From JBFWIW01 sp050253535 (GTDB lineage: Bacteria > Bacillota > Clostridia > Oscillospirales > Oscillospiraceae), in assembly GCA_050253535.1 (NCBI GenBank), contig JBFWIW010000086.1, forward strand, positions 1-10,080: a stretch of DNA of 10,080 nucleotides, in the 5' to 3' direction. A program made the translations under genes and the position numbers. A model generated the notes under the pieces. It had not been told where the DNA came from and made no database searches. It saw only the letters and a list, made by a program, of their open reading frames with translations. Within the stretch, counting starts at the first letter, position 1, and every line of letters starts with the position of its first letter. This document shows, piece by piece, positions 1 to 6,954 of the stretch.

Positions 1-321
1 GAGAATCTGGCGCTGACCGTCCTCAGTGGCGCCGCCGTGGCTGCCCATCGCCGCCGCAATGAACGGCTCTGCGCCGCGCGACTTCACAAAATCGGCCATG
101 GTTTTGACCATAACGGCGTAGTGGTTGATGCCACGGCTGCCGCAGGTTATGGCAATGCGCATGCCGGGTTTGATTTTGTCCGCAATCCGCGGGCGGCTCA
201 GCTGCTTTTGCATTTCGGCGGCGATCTCCCCGGCCGGGATGCAGGCGCGGTCATAGGCCTGGCGGACTCTGACCATTCTGGGAATCGGCACATCCTTTAT
301 TAATTCGGTGACGTTGTTCAT
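1..321 (-). CDS. LarA/DUF2088-like (lactate racemase domain) protein, N-terminal part
   Basis: This is the first 107 codons of a gene that continues past the left edge. The ATG at 321-319 is preceded, 7 nt away, by AAAGGAG (335-329), a strong ribosome binding site. The product begins MNNVTELIKDVPIPRMVRVR. It contains IKPGMRIAITCGSRGI around residues 52-67 and AEPFIAAAMGSHGGATEDGQ near the visible end. The Gly-Ser-Arg-Gly element and the MGSHGGAT motif are, from memory, typical of proteins annotated as 'lactate racemase domain-containing' or DUF2088, relatives of the nickel-pincer enzyme LarA. No signal peptide is seen, so it is probably cytosolic. The catalytic C-terminal half is outside the window, so I infer the family only. 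True LarA activity is not shown, and many relatives have other or unknown substrates. The gene diverges from the chemotaxis receptor gene, sharing a 193-bp intergenic region. Confidence 0.7.
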   Translation of the reverse strand, partial: MNNVTELIKDVPIPRMVRVRQAYDRACIPAGEIAAEMQKQLSRPRIADKIKPGMRIAITCGSRGINHYAVMVKTMADFVKSRGAEPFIAAAMGSHGGATEDGQRQIL

Positions 322-423
322 ATACAATCTCCTTTGTCAATTGCCTTCGTGATAATTGGGATGTTTCTTGAGCTGCGTACATGATATCGCGAGGTTTCTA
401 AAGTTTTTATGAATTATCAACGA

Positions 424-450
424 AATATATATATTGTGGGAAAACGATAT
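424..450 (+). promoter_or_regulatory. possible sigma-28 (SigD/FliA)-like promoter before the chemotaxis receptor
   Basis: AACGATAT (443-450) matches six of eight bases of the motility-sigma -10 consensus GCCGATAT, and it lies about 65 bp before the receptor ATG. A GAAA at the -35 position is a poor match to TAAA and the spacing is about 17. The assignment leans on the fact that chemotaxis receptors are often in this regulon, so it is weak. No convincing TTGACA/TATAAT pair was found in the 193-bp divergent region. Confidence 0.2.
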
Positions 451-514
451 ATGTAAATAATCAGAACTTGAGGGCGCGAATTCAATCAGAAAAAAATGAC
501 GGAGGAGTTACTAC

Positions 515-2611
515 ATGAAAAAGAAGCTGTCGACGCGAATAGCGGCAATAGAAGCAATTCTAGTACTTCTTACCATGACTGCGTTGATTACGGTTGCAGT
601 GGTCATATCAACCAAATCAGTATCCGCGGGCACAAACGGAACTCTGAGCGCTGTTGCAAGTCAGAACGCCATAAAGATTCAGTCTATGCTGAACACGGCC
701 CAGGACGCCGCGGACAGTCTCAGATCGTATATTGACTGGAACTATCAGGAAACCAACTCCGGGACTGCAAGAAACAGAATGAGCACCATATACGGCACAA
801 CTATTTCGATTCCCTGCAAGTCGATTGAAACCATGGCAATTGAAACGGGATGGCGAAACGTTGAAAGCAGTGAAAATCTTGAGGGGCTTGGCATATTTTT
901 CGAACCCTACGCTTTTGATGATACTATTGAGCGGTTCGCGGTTTACATAGACAAGACGATGGCCGTAAATAAAACCGTTTCCGCGTATACGGAAGATTAC
1001 ACACAGGAGGCATATTACAAAGATGCCGTTGAACAGAACAGGGTGGTCATCACCGACCCGTTTATGTGGGGAGATATTTTCATGGTGTCCATCGCCTATC
1101 CTATTGAAATAAACGATCAGGTCGTCGGCGCCGTAATCTCTGACATCAGCATGGACGGCTTCAGCGCCATCCAGGCTGCGGACGCCGACCATCCTACTAT
1201 GCATGCGGGTATCGTTTCGGAAAACGGCACTGTCATGTTTGACAGCAAAAATGCCGACGCGATCGGCAGCTCGTTAGAGACCCAGCTCGCAGATTCGGAT
1301 ATGTATGCCGCAATCATCGAAAAATTTGGCGAAGGCATTTCATTTCAGATTGAAACTGTGAGCAGCGAGGGCAAAACGGAAATCAGTTTCTTTGAACCGA
1401 TCGCGCTCAGCGGTGAAACATGGTGGTCACAGACAGTCATAGATAAGAGTGATTTTAATTCCGCGTCAGTCAGTCTGATTATCTGGCTTATAGCCGTGGC
1501 TTTATCTGCCGCTTTGCTGATCATCGCAATGACCTCTTATTTCCTGAGGAAAGAGCTCAGACCCATTCAGGGCCTTGTCAATTCAGCCAGGAAGATAGGA
1601 AACGGAGATCTGGAAGCGGACATAGCCGTGAAATCCGAAAACGAGATAGGTCAGCTCGCGCTCTCTTTTGGCAATATGGCCGAAGGGCTGCGTTTGATCA
1701 TAAACGATATAAGCTCTTTGCTGACCGCAATGGCAAATAATAACTTCAGCGTCAGGTCGGCTAACGGGGACAGGTATGTCGGTGAATACGGCACAATATA
1801 TAAATCCATGCAGCACATAAAGGCAACGCTCAGCGGCACACTGCTGGAAATAAGGAAAGCCTCAGACCAGGTTTCGTCGGCCTCCGAACAGGTATCCTCT
1901 GGCGCCCAGTCCCTGGCGGAGGGCGCGACAGAGCAGGCGGCATCGGTGGAGGAGCTTTCCGCGAGCATCAGCGAGATATCCGGCCAGATCGATGAAACCG
2001 CGAAGAATGCCGGCGCCGCCGCCTCAATTACCAGTCAGGTCAGCAATGTCATGAGCGACAGCGTTTCGGAGATGCATCAGCTTATGGATGCGATGTCGGA
2101 TATTTCAAAGACAACGGAAAATATCAGAAAAGTCATCAAGGTCATGGACGACATCGCCTTCCAGACCGATATTCTCGCGCTCAACGCGGCTGTGGAGGCC
2201 GCCAGAGTGGGTTCAGCCGGAAAAGGTTTCGCCGTAGTGGCCGACGAGGTCAAGAATTTGGCGCATAAGTCTTCAGAATCAGCGAAAGATACCACCGCGC
2301 TGATTGAAAGCGTGGTCTCCGCGGTAGGCAAGGGCGTGACGCTGACCGGAAATGCGAACCGCGCATTCGAAGAGGTAAACGAAAAGGCCTCCAGCGTGAA
2401 AGAACTGGTTTCGGATATTTCATCTGCGGCGGAGGCGCAGTCGCTGAGTATCAGACAGGTACTGGCAGGCATCGAGCAGATTTCCGGCGTAGTACAGATG
2501 AACTCCGCAACCGCCGAGGAAAGCGCGGCCGCGAGCGAAGAGCTCTCTTCCCAGGCAAATATGCTTCGCGACCTCGTTACGAAGTTCATCCTTGACGACC
2601 AGATGGAATAA
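515..2611 (+). CDS. methyl-accepting chemotaxis protein with extracytoplasmic Cache-type sensor
   Basis: A transmembrane chemoreceptor of 698 aa that senses an extracellular ligand and controls the CheA/CheW kinase complex. A GGAGGAG site (501-507) lies 7 nt before the ATG. Layout: membrane segment 1 at about residues 9-31; an extracytoplasmic sensor at 32-318, with size and composition (YYKDAVEQNRVVITDPF, then a membrane-distal AYPI and VGAVISDIS stretch) typical of double-Cache domains; membrane segment 2 at 319-344; HAMP at about 345-397, followed by a second HAMP-like stretch to about 445; and the coiled-coil signalling domain at 450-690. The hairpin tip (about 547-592) reads IAFQTDILALNAAVEAARVG, then SAGKGFAVVADEVKNLA. 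Likely methylation regions lie around 471-480 (ATEQAASVEE) and 666-680 (ATAEESAAASEELSS). There is no C-terminal NWETF-type CheR tether. The tip has Val and Ser where Ala and Glu are usual (EAARAGE becomes EAARVGS). The ligand cannot be predicted. Confidence 0.95.
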   Translation: MKKKLSTRIAAIEAILVLLTMTALITVAVVISTKSVSAGTNGTLSAVASQNAIKIQSMLNTAQDAADSLRSYIDWNYQETNSGTARNRMSTIYGTTISIPCKSIETMAIETGWRNVESSENLEGLGIFFEPYAFDDTIERFAVYIDKTMAVNKTVSAYTEDYTQEAYYKDAVEQNRVVITDPFMWGDIFMVSIAYPIEINDQVVGAVISDISMDGFSAIQAADADHPTMHAGIVSENGTVMFDSKNADAIGSSLETQLADSDMYAAIIEKFGEGISFQIETVSSEGKTEISFFEPIALSGETWWSQTVIDKSDFNSASVSLIIWLIAVALSAALLIIAMTSYFLRKELRPIQGLVNSARKIGNGDLEADIAVKSENEIGQLALSFGNMAEGLRLIINDISSLLTAMANNNFSVRSANGDRYVGEYGTIYKSMQHIKATLSGTLLEIRKASDQVSSASEQVSSGAQSLAEGATEQAASVEELSASISEISGQIDETAKNAGAAASITSQVSNVMSDSVSEMHQLMDAMSDISKTTENIRKVIKVMDDIAFQTDILALNAAVEAARVGSAGKGFAVVADEVKNLAHKSSESAKDTTALIESVVSAVGKGVTLTGNANRAFEEVNEKASSVKELVSDISSAAEAQSLSIRQVLAGIEQISGVVQMNSATAEESAAASEELSSQANMLRDLVTKFILDDQME

Positions 2612-2628
2612 ACTGACGGAATTTAAAC

Positions 2629-2728
2629 NNNNNNNNNNNNNNNNNNNNNNNNNNNNNNNNNNNNNNNNNNNNNNNNNNNNNNNNNNNNNNNNNNNNNNNN
2701 NNNNNNNNNNNNNNNNNNNNNNNNNNNN
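2629..2728. other. assembly gap (100 N)
   Basis: Exactly 100 unknown bases, the conventional placeholder for a scaffold join of unknown size. It separates the 3' end of the chemotaxis receptor gene from the truncated 3' end of the convergent GGDEF/HD-GYP gene. The two flanks may not be as close as drawn, and any terminator between the convergent genes is hidden. A reading frame carried through the gap on the minus strand enters antisense of the receptor and should not be taken as protein. Confidence 0.98.
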
Positions 2729-5296
2729 CTTTTCCGGGTTCCGCTCTTTTTCAGCGAGAAGCTTTAAAAACACCTCGACAACCGCGGGGTCAAACTGTGT
2801 CCCGGCGTTTCGCTTGAGTTCCTCCGCCGCCAGTTGGGCGGACATTGCGCTTCGGTAGACCCGGTCGTTGGTCATGGCGTCGTATGCGTCCGCCACCGAG
2901 AGAATACGGCAGAACAGGGGGATTTGATCTCCTTTGAGCTCTCTGGGATATCCCTTCCCGTCCCAGCGCTCGTGATGAGAGAGAATATAGTCGGAAACAA
3001 CCGAAAGCTCCGGCGCGTTCTGCGAAATCCTGTAGCCGACCTCGGTATGCCGCTTCATCTCCTCCCACTCATCCGGAGTCAGGGGACCGGGCTTCTGCAG
3101 AATGCTCTGATGGATACCCACCTTGCCGATGTCATGCAGAATGGCGAGCAGGGTCAGCTCGTTTAGTTCCTCGCCGGACAGTCTCATGGCCCTGCCGACC
3201 GCGTAGCAGTAATCTTTCAGCCTTTCGGCGTGTTCCTCCGTCTCCATGCTCTTTTCGTAAAGCGTCGCCAGAAGCGTGTTTATAATGGTGTTCCGATAGC
3301 TCGACCCCTCCAGCAGCTTCTGGTGGTACATCCACTCTTCCGCCTCGCGCAGGGCTCTCTGCAGGCTCTCCTCGTTTTTCTCTTTTACGGAACAGCCCAG
3401 CGATACGCTCAGCTGCAGAGTGCCCTCGCTTTTTTCGGCAAAGCCGCGCTTTACCCGCTCTACGAACTTCTCTGCCTCACTGAGTTTTGTGCGGGGCATC
3501 AGGATCAAAAATTCGTCCCCGCCCCATCTGGCGATGATATCACCGCTGCGGCAGCTTTCCTGCAGCGTCTCCGCCACCTTCTGCAGCAGCTTGTCCCCGG
3601 TTTCGTGTCCGAATACGTCGTTTGTAATCTTCAGTCCGTTGACGTCGCCCATGACCATCGCAAACGGAAGATACTGCTCCGTATCCAGCGCCTTCATCTG
3701 CTCTTCCAAAAATCGGCGGTTATACAGGCCGGTCAGCGGGTCGTGATAGCTTAAAAACAGGATCTGTCTCCGCTGCTCCTTGTCACGGCTGACATCCCGG
3801 AAGACCATGACCACGCCGAAGGACTCCCCGGCCTCGTTTCTGATCGGCGCCGCGCTGTCAGCGATGGGAACAGGCTGTCCGTCCTTTCTGACCAGCACCG
3901 TGTGATTGGCAAGGCCTATAATCTTGCCCGTTTTCATCACAAGGCCTATCGGATTTTCGACATCTTTTCCGTCATCTTCGTTTTTCAGACGTATAATTTC
4001 GGCAAAAGGTCTGCCGCAGGCTTCCGCCTCCCGCCAGCCGGTGATCTCTTCCGCCGCATTGTTAAGCGATGTGACAAGCCCGTCGTTGTCGGTTGTGATT
4101 ACGCCGTCTCCTATGGAGTGGAGCGTAATGCTGAGGAGCTCTTTTTCGCGGTTCATGGCCTCGCGGAATCTCTCCCGGTCCGTCACGTCAAATATGATGG
4201 AAAACAGCTCGGTTTTCCCGCCGTAGGCGATGGGGCAGGAGTAGACGTCCACCAGTCTGACTTCGCCGCTTTTCAGCCTGTGGGGAAACAGAAAGTATCT
4301 CTGTTTCTCGTGATAGGCCATAATGCGCCTGCGTCTGACCTCGTATTCCGGCATCATATTGATGTCCTGAATGGTCATGGACAAAAGCTCGTTTACACTG
4401 TAGCCGTAAAATGCGCAGGCGGCGGGGTTAGCGTCCCGAATCCGGCCGGATTCGGGGTCGATCAGAAGCATCGCCGCGGTATGCCCGTCAAACATGGACG
4501 TGAGACGCCGAAAAAGCTCTTCCTTGTCCTTTTTCAAAAGTCTGATCTCGGTGATATCGGTCCGGGAGCCAATGAGATATTTGATTTTACCGTTCTGCCA
4601 CAGCGGCGTAAGGTTTGTCAGCCAATCCCGTTTTCCGCCGCGCAGAGTAATTGTCTCCTCAAAGGTGATGCTCTCCCCGGCCTCGACACATCGGCGGTAG
4701 TTTTCCTTGGCGGCCTTTCCCGCATCCTCTCCCATAAGCTCCTCGGGGGTTTTGCCTTCAAATTCCTCCAGGCCGTAACCCGTCAGCTTTTGGTGGGAAC
4801 TGTTATTTTTTATGTAGACAAATTCGCTATTATCGTATCCGACTATAAACATGGCGTCGTTCGTGATGTTGAATATGGTCTCCAGATCGACTGTTATGGC
4901 TTTAAGCTCGTCTTTTTGCCGCTCTATATCCCGCATTTCCTGCGTCTCATCCTGGAGAACAACGGCAAGTTGCCCGGCCTCCGGGGAAAAGACGGTAATC
5001 TTATAACAATGCCCGAGAATTTCGGCATGGCTGACCGTTCCCTCTTCGGGATTCCGGAGGGCGCCGGCGTAAAACTCAGACCAGCTGAAACCTTCCGGCC
5101 TCTCTTTGCCGAAAAACGCCATGACGCTTTTTCCGGAAATGGAAGCGGAAGAAAGCCCTGTCATTTCCTCAAACGTTGGGTTTGCCTCCAGAAAGATCAG
5201 ATCAACCGGTTGTCCCTTGCTGTCGCAGATCAGTCTGTGGGAGGCATAGCCAATCGTGAGCTGTCGGAACACGCTCTGTAAAAACTTTTCGGTCAT
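2729..5296 (-). CDS. PAS-GGDEF-HD-GYP cyclic-di-GMP synthase/phosphodiesterase (3' end in gap)
   Basis: 856 codons are visible, and the C-terminus is in the assembly gap. The ATG at 5296-5294 has AAGGAAGG 5 nt upstream. No membrane segment is seen, so it is probably a cytosolic sensor enzyme. Four PAS-like regions lie at roughly residues 10-120, 135-250, 262-375 and 385-505. The GGDEF domain spans about 510-660: metal-binding D551, substrate residues N559/D560, catalytic GGDEF 592-596, and the inhibitory I-site R583-x-x-D586 exactly five residues before GGDEF. The HD-GYP domain spans about 668-850: E685 and H689, H721-D722 (HDIGK), H750, H774-H775, GYP 782-784 and D803. That set matches the ligand pattern of active metal-dependent c-di-GMP phosphodiesterases. 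The final QFDPAVVEVFLKLL is the usual end of an HD-GYP domain, so little protein should be missing. Both making and breaking c-di-GMP look possible, with the PAS domains choosing between them. The signal is unknown. Confidence 0.95.
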
Positions 5297-5368
5297 TCGA
5301 GCCTTCCTTTCCTATATGCGGTTACATGTGACCATTTTAGCAGGAGCACCCGGGGTTTATTTTTTAAA

Positions 5369-5397
5369 ATTATAACATTTTATTAAACCCGTAACAA
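5369..5397 (-). promoter_or_regulatory. extended -10 promoter for the PAS-GGDEF-HD-GYP gene
   Basis: On the minus strand, TTGTTA (5397-5392) is separated by 17 bp from TATAAT (5374-5369), with TGT directly before the hexamer (extended -10). Transcription would start near 5362, giving a leader of about 65 nt. A 7-bp inverted repeat, GGGTTTA (5353-5359) and TAAACCC (5384-5390), is centred on the -10 hexamer and could bind a regulator. The leader also holds a near-palindrome, GGTTACATGTGACC (5320-5333, 12 of 14 bases symmetric). No c-di-GMP riboswitch motif was recognised. Confidence 0.65.
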
Positions 5398-5476
5398 CCA
5401 TAATTTGATATATATTGACATATTTTGCAACAATTTATCGGCAAACCGGGAAATAAATATAACAGCTCACAGACAA

Positions 5477-5507
5477 AAGGACTTGAACCTTCGCGGTTCA
5501 AGTCCTT
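5477..5507. terminator. perfect 13-bp hairpin, probable leftward terminator
   Basis: AAGGACTTGAACC (5477-5489) pairs fully with GGTTCAAGTCCTT (5495-5507) around a 5-nt loop. On the minus strand the stem runs into TTTTG, a weak U-tract, so it could stop transcription from the membrane-protein operon before the promoter at 5397. On the plus strand no T-run follows. GGTTCAAGTCC resembles a tRNA T-arm by chance; no tRNA body is present. Confidence 0.55.
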
Positions 5508-5622
5508 ACAGCTTGTCGAAAACCCGGTTTTATATAGGAGATATTACTGCTCTGTGAAGCCTCGGCAGGTATAAGACTTCATCCGCGCATGTCGCCGGAA
5601 GCCTAAAAACTGCACAATTTTC

Positions 5623-5673
5623 AAAAATCGGTCACGTACACCGGGCGCGATTTTTACTTTCGCACGGCGAAAG
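5623..5673. other. two adjacent inverted repeats in the gene-less stretch
   Basis: AAAAATCG (5623-5630) pairs with CGATTTTT (5648-5655) over a 17-nt loop, giving an A-rich/T-rich arrangement that could work as a terminator in either direction. Directly next to it CTTTCGC (5657-5663) pairs with GCGAAAG (5667-5673) over a 3-nt loop. They belong to a 448-bp stretch (5297-5744) without a gene I can support. Between 5508 and 5622 I see no feature. Confidence 0.5.
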
Positions 5674-5680
5674 GCCGCGG

Positions 5681-5733
5681 GGACGGCAACCGGACTGCTT
5701 TGGCAGTCCGGCGTCCTGGCAGGCCGTCTTTTT
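5681..5733 (+). terminator. compound hairpin with T-run (terminator-like)
   Basis: CCGGACTGC (5690-5698) and GCAGTCCGG (5703-5711) form a 9-bp stem with a 4-nt loop. It is extended by GGACG (5681-5685) with CGTCC (5712-5716) across a GCAA bulge. Alternatively GACGGC (5682-5687) can pair with GCCGTC (5723-5728), which is followed by five T (5729-5733), the form of a plus-strand terminator. No plus-strand gene lies just upstream to be terminated. On the minus strand it is the first strong hairpin after the membrane-protein gene, although without a good U-tract. CAGTCCGGC recurs at 5704-5712 and 5734-5742. Confidence 0.45.
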
Positions 5734-5744
5734 CAGTCCGGCTT

Positions 5745-6176
5745 TTACATCTCTTTTTCATATTTACAGCGGCAGTAAACGCCGTAAAATACAACAAACA
5801 GGTATGAAAAGACCAGCAGCAATATAGCTGCGAGGTCTACTTCCATTAATGCAAACGAGAGCATCAAGGCCCCGAATACAAAGACCATCATGTCGTAGGC
5901 CTTTGCTTTTGCCCGGCGCGAGATTGCCAGATTGCGCTCGTCATTTTTGTTTATCTCAATCTGCTTCTGAATACCGGGATTATTTTTAATGGCCCTCGCG
6001 CTGATCAGATTGCCCATGCCGGAACCGAAAACGCCGCTTCCAATCCCGACAAAAACATACGGCAGCGTCCGCATTATGCCCTGCGGGTTTGAAATCGCCT
6101 TAATGAGAAAAAGGCCGGCTCCGAGCAGCGCCAAACCGGTAGCTGTAAGTAAATAATCCCTTAAACGCTTATTCAT
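5745..6176 (-). CDS. small four-helix membrane protein, partner of the HTH regulator
   Basis: I do not recognise a named family. With the start at 6176 the protein is 143 aa (MNKRLRDYLLTATGLALLGA...). That start has AGGAGAG (6191-6185) 8 nt upstream. An in-frame ATG six codons earlier (6194) overlaps the binding site and is less likely. Counting from the downstream Met, hydrophobic segments lie at about 8-28, 39-60, 96-111 and 113-134. A charged loop between the second and third carries KNDERNLAISRRAKAKAYD. A similar DERN...AKAKAYD element occurs, as I recall, in small clostridial membrane proteins encoded beside XRE regulators. The ATG overlaps the end of the regulator gene by 8 nt (ATGAATAA), implying translational coupling and a shared promoter. 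An integral-membrane location is inferred from sequence; the function is unknown. Confidence 0.85.
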   Translation of the reverse strand: MNKRLRDYLLTATGLALLGAGLFLIKAISNPQGIMRTLPYVFVGIGSGVFGSGMGNLISARAIKNNPGIQKQIEINKNDERNLAISRRAKAKAYDMMVFVFGALMLSFALMEVDLAAILLLVFSYLFVVFYGVYCRCKYEKEM

Positions 6177-6378
6177 TTTTATCGCTCTCCTCATAGATAA
6201 AGATTTCTTCGATGCTCATCCCGAAATACCGGGCAATTTTAAAGGCCAGGGTAATGGACGGGTTATAACGCCCGTTCTCAAGCGAACCGATTGTCTGCCT
6301 TGAGACCGCCAGAGCATCGGCCAGTTCTTCCTGCCTGATCCCCCGCTGCTTCCGTATTTCTTCCAAACGGTTTTTCAC
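6169..6378 (-). CDS. Cro/CI (XRE)-type transcriptional regulator, 69 aa
   Basis: A small DNA-binding protein made of one helix-turn-helix domain. From the GTG at 6378 the product reads MKNRLEEIRKQRGIRQEELA, followed by the turn and recognition helix with SRQTIGSLENGRYNPS (about residues 26-41) and a C-terminal MSIEEIFIYEE. This length and tail match the compact XRE family common in Firmicutes. I chose GTG because AAAGGAG (6392-6386) sits 7 nt before it. The in-frame ATG 12 codons earlier (6414) has no ribosome binding site and coincides with the predicted transcription start. First gene of a two-gene leftward operon with the membrane protein. Probably a repressor of its own operon, since two identical 13-bp sites flank the promoter. 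The inducing signal is unknown and may involve the membrane partner. Confidence 0.92.
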   Translation of the reverse strand: MKNRLEEIRKQRGIRQEELADALAVSRQTIGSLENGRYNPSITLAFKIARYFGMSIEEIFIYEESDKNE

Positions 6379-6404
6379 CTCCGCACTCCTTTCAACGGAA
6401 AGTA

Positions 6405-6464
6405 AGCTTTCCATAACCCTATAATATCACAATATGTAAAAATGTCAAGCTAGCTTTCCATAAC
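6405..6464. repeat. duplicated 13-bp operator-like sites flanking the operon promoter
   Basis: GTTATGGAAAGCT (minus strand) occurs exactly at 6417-6405 and again at 6464-6452, 47 bp apart. One copy lies just upstream of and next to the -35, the other at the transcription start. The upstream copy runs into the palindrome AAGCTAGCTT, the downstream copy into GGAAAG-CTTA-CTTTCC, so both also have dyad symmetry, as expected for a dimeric XRE regulator. An exact 13-mer placed on both sides of a promoter is unlikely by chance. Binding by the adjacent regulator is inferred. Confidence 0.6.
6421..6448 (-). promoter_or_regulatory. sigma-A promoter of the regulator/membrane-protein operon
   Basis: Minus strand: perfect TTGACA (6448-6443), a 16-bp spacer, and TATTAT (6426-6421). 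Transcription should start close to 6414, leaving a leader of about 35 nt with the ribosome binding site of the GTG start. This is the best consensus promoter in the window. Confidence 0.8.
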
Positions 6465-6502
6465 AAAGCGTGCTCCGTCACAGCAGATATAAAATACAAA
6501 AC

Positions 6503-6535
6503 GGCAGGTTATTACCTGCCGCCGTTATCATTTTT
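6503..6535. terminator. hairpin with flanking A/T runs (terminator-like, possibly two-way)
   Basis: GGCAGGT (6503-6509) pairs with ACCTGCC (6514-6520) around TATT. AACGGC and GCCGTT can alternatively pair across it. Five T (6531-6535) follow on the plus strand after a short gap, and on the minus strand the stem is followed by GTTTTGTATTTTATA. No gene in the window clearly uses it. Confidence 0.4.
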
Positions 6536-6653
6536 CTCATTAAAGGATCCACTTCTGTTAATCGCTTTTAAATCATAGCCGCAATTTACCGCTTATTACC
6601 ATAAACGGCATTGTCATCGAGCGCCAAATGGTAATTTATTACAGATACAGGGC

Positions 6654-6681
6654 GCCGGCCTTTCGCCGGATTCAGGCCGGC
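6654..6681. repeat. GC-rich inverted repeat
   Basis: GCCGGCCT (6654-6661) and AGGCCGGC (6674-6681) form an 8-bp GC-rich stem over a 12-nt loop. No T-run follows at once on either strand, so its role is open. Confidence 0.5.
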
Positions 6682-6727
6682 CTCATGATTTATTTGTCGG
6701 TTCCGCAAATATTTTTGCATTTAATTA

Positions 6728-6762
6728 TTGACAATACCTTATCAGCAGTAATAGTGTATAAT
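6728..6762 (+). promoter_or_regulatory. promoter-like boxes with unusual spacing
   Basis: A perfect TTGACA (6728-6733) and a perfect TATAAT (6757-6762) occur together, but 23 bp apart, too far for a standard sigma-A promoter. TATAAT could instead use the weak TACCTT at 6735-6740 with a 16-bp spacer. It could drive the 592-aa exported protein through a roughly 400-nt leader that includes the fold-back element. Confidence 0.3.
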
Positions 6763-6891
6763 ACAAATTGTAAATATTTGATAGCATATTATTTTTTTGT
6801 AAAAATCAAAGGTCAAAACAAATCAGGCGTCAGGTTTGAAAATACAATTATTGAATGCGGAGGTCTGCCGCGTCAATATCCATATAATAAT

Positions 6892-6921
6892 TCGCAGACA
6901 TACATATCGCAGACATACATA
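6892..6921. repeat. 15-bp perfect tandem duplication
   Basis: TCGCAGACATACATA occurs twice back to back (6892-6906 and 6907-6921). Two units only, so it is not a CRISPR or a true satellite. It could be slippage or a pair of binding sites. Confidence 0.85.
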
Positions 6922-6954
6922 GATTTTGCCGGAATATTCTAAACAGAAGGATTT

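Noticed and set aside
2420..2628. Extension of the minus-strand GGDEF/HD-GYP reading frame through the gap.
   Set aside because: It exists only because N is read as sense, and it runs antisense to the chemoreceptor's signalling domain.
3902..5281. A 459-codon open frame on the plus strand opposite the PAS-GGDEF-HD-GYP gene.
   Set aside because: It is fully antisense to a gene with clear domains and catalytic motifs, and its translation shows no recognisable domain. It has the pattern of a codon-bias shadow.
5297..5368. A c-di-GMP riboswitch in the leader of the c-di-GMP enzyme gene.
   Set aside because: Neither the conserved GEMM core nor its tetraloop receptor arrangement is seen. The leader is short, with only one near-palindrome.
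5477..5507. tRNA-like GGTTCAAGTCC at the hairpin, suggesting a tRNA or integration site.
   Set aside because: The T-arm-like string is just one arm of a perfect palindrome. No acceptor, D or anticodon arms surround it.
6379..6414. Upstream ATG (6414) as the start of the XRE regulator.
   Set aside because: No ribosome binding site, it lies at the predicted transcription start, and its first 12 codons overlap the operator repeat. The GTG at 6378 has AAAGGAG at ideal spacing.
6892..6921. Start of a CRISPR array.
   Set aside because: Only two 15-bp copies with no spacer, and no cas genes nearby.
6628..6942. A 104-codon open frame in the gene-less stretch.
   Set aside because: No ribosome binding site, no recognisable domain, crosses a GC-rich hairpin and the tandem repeat, and its AT-rich 3' part looks like intergenic DNA.
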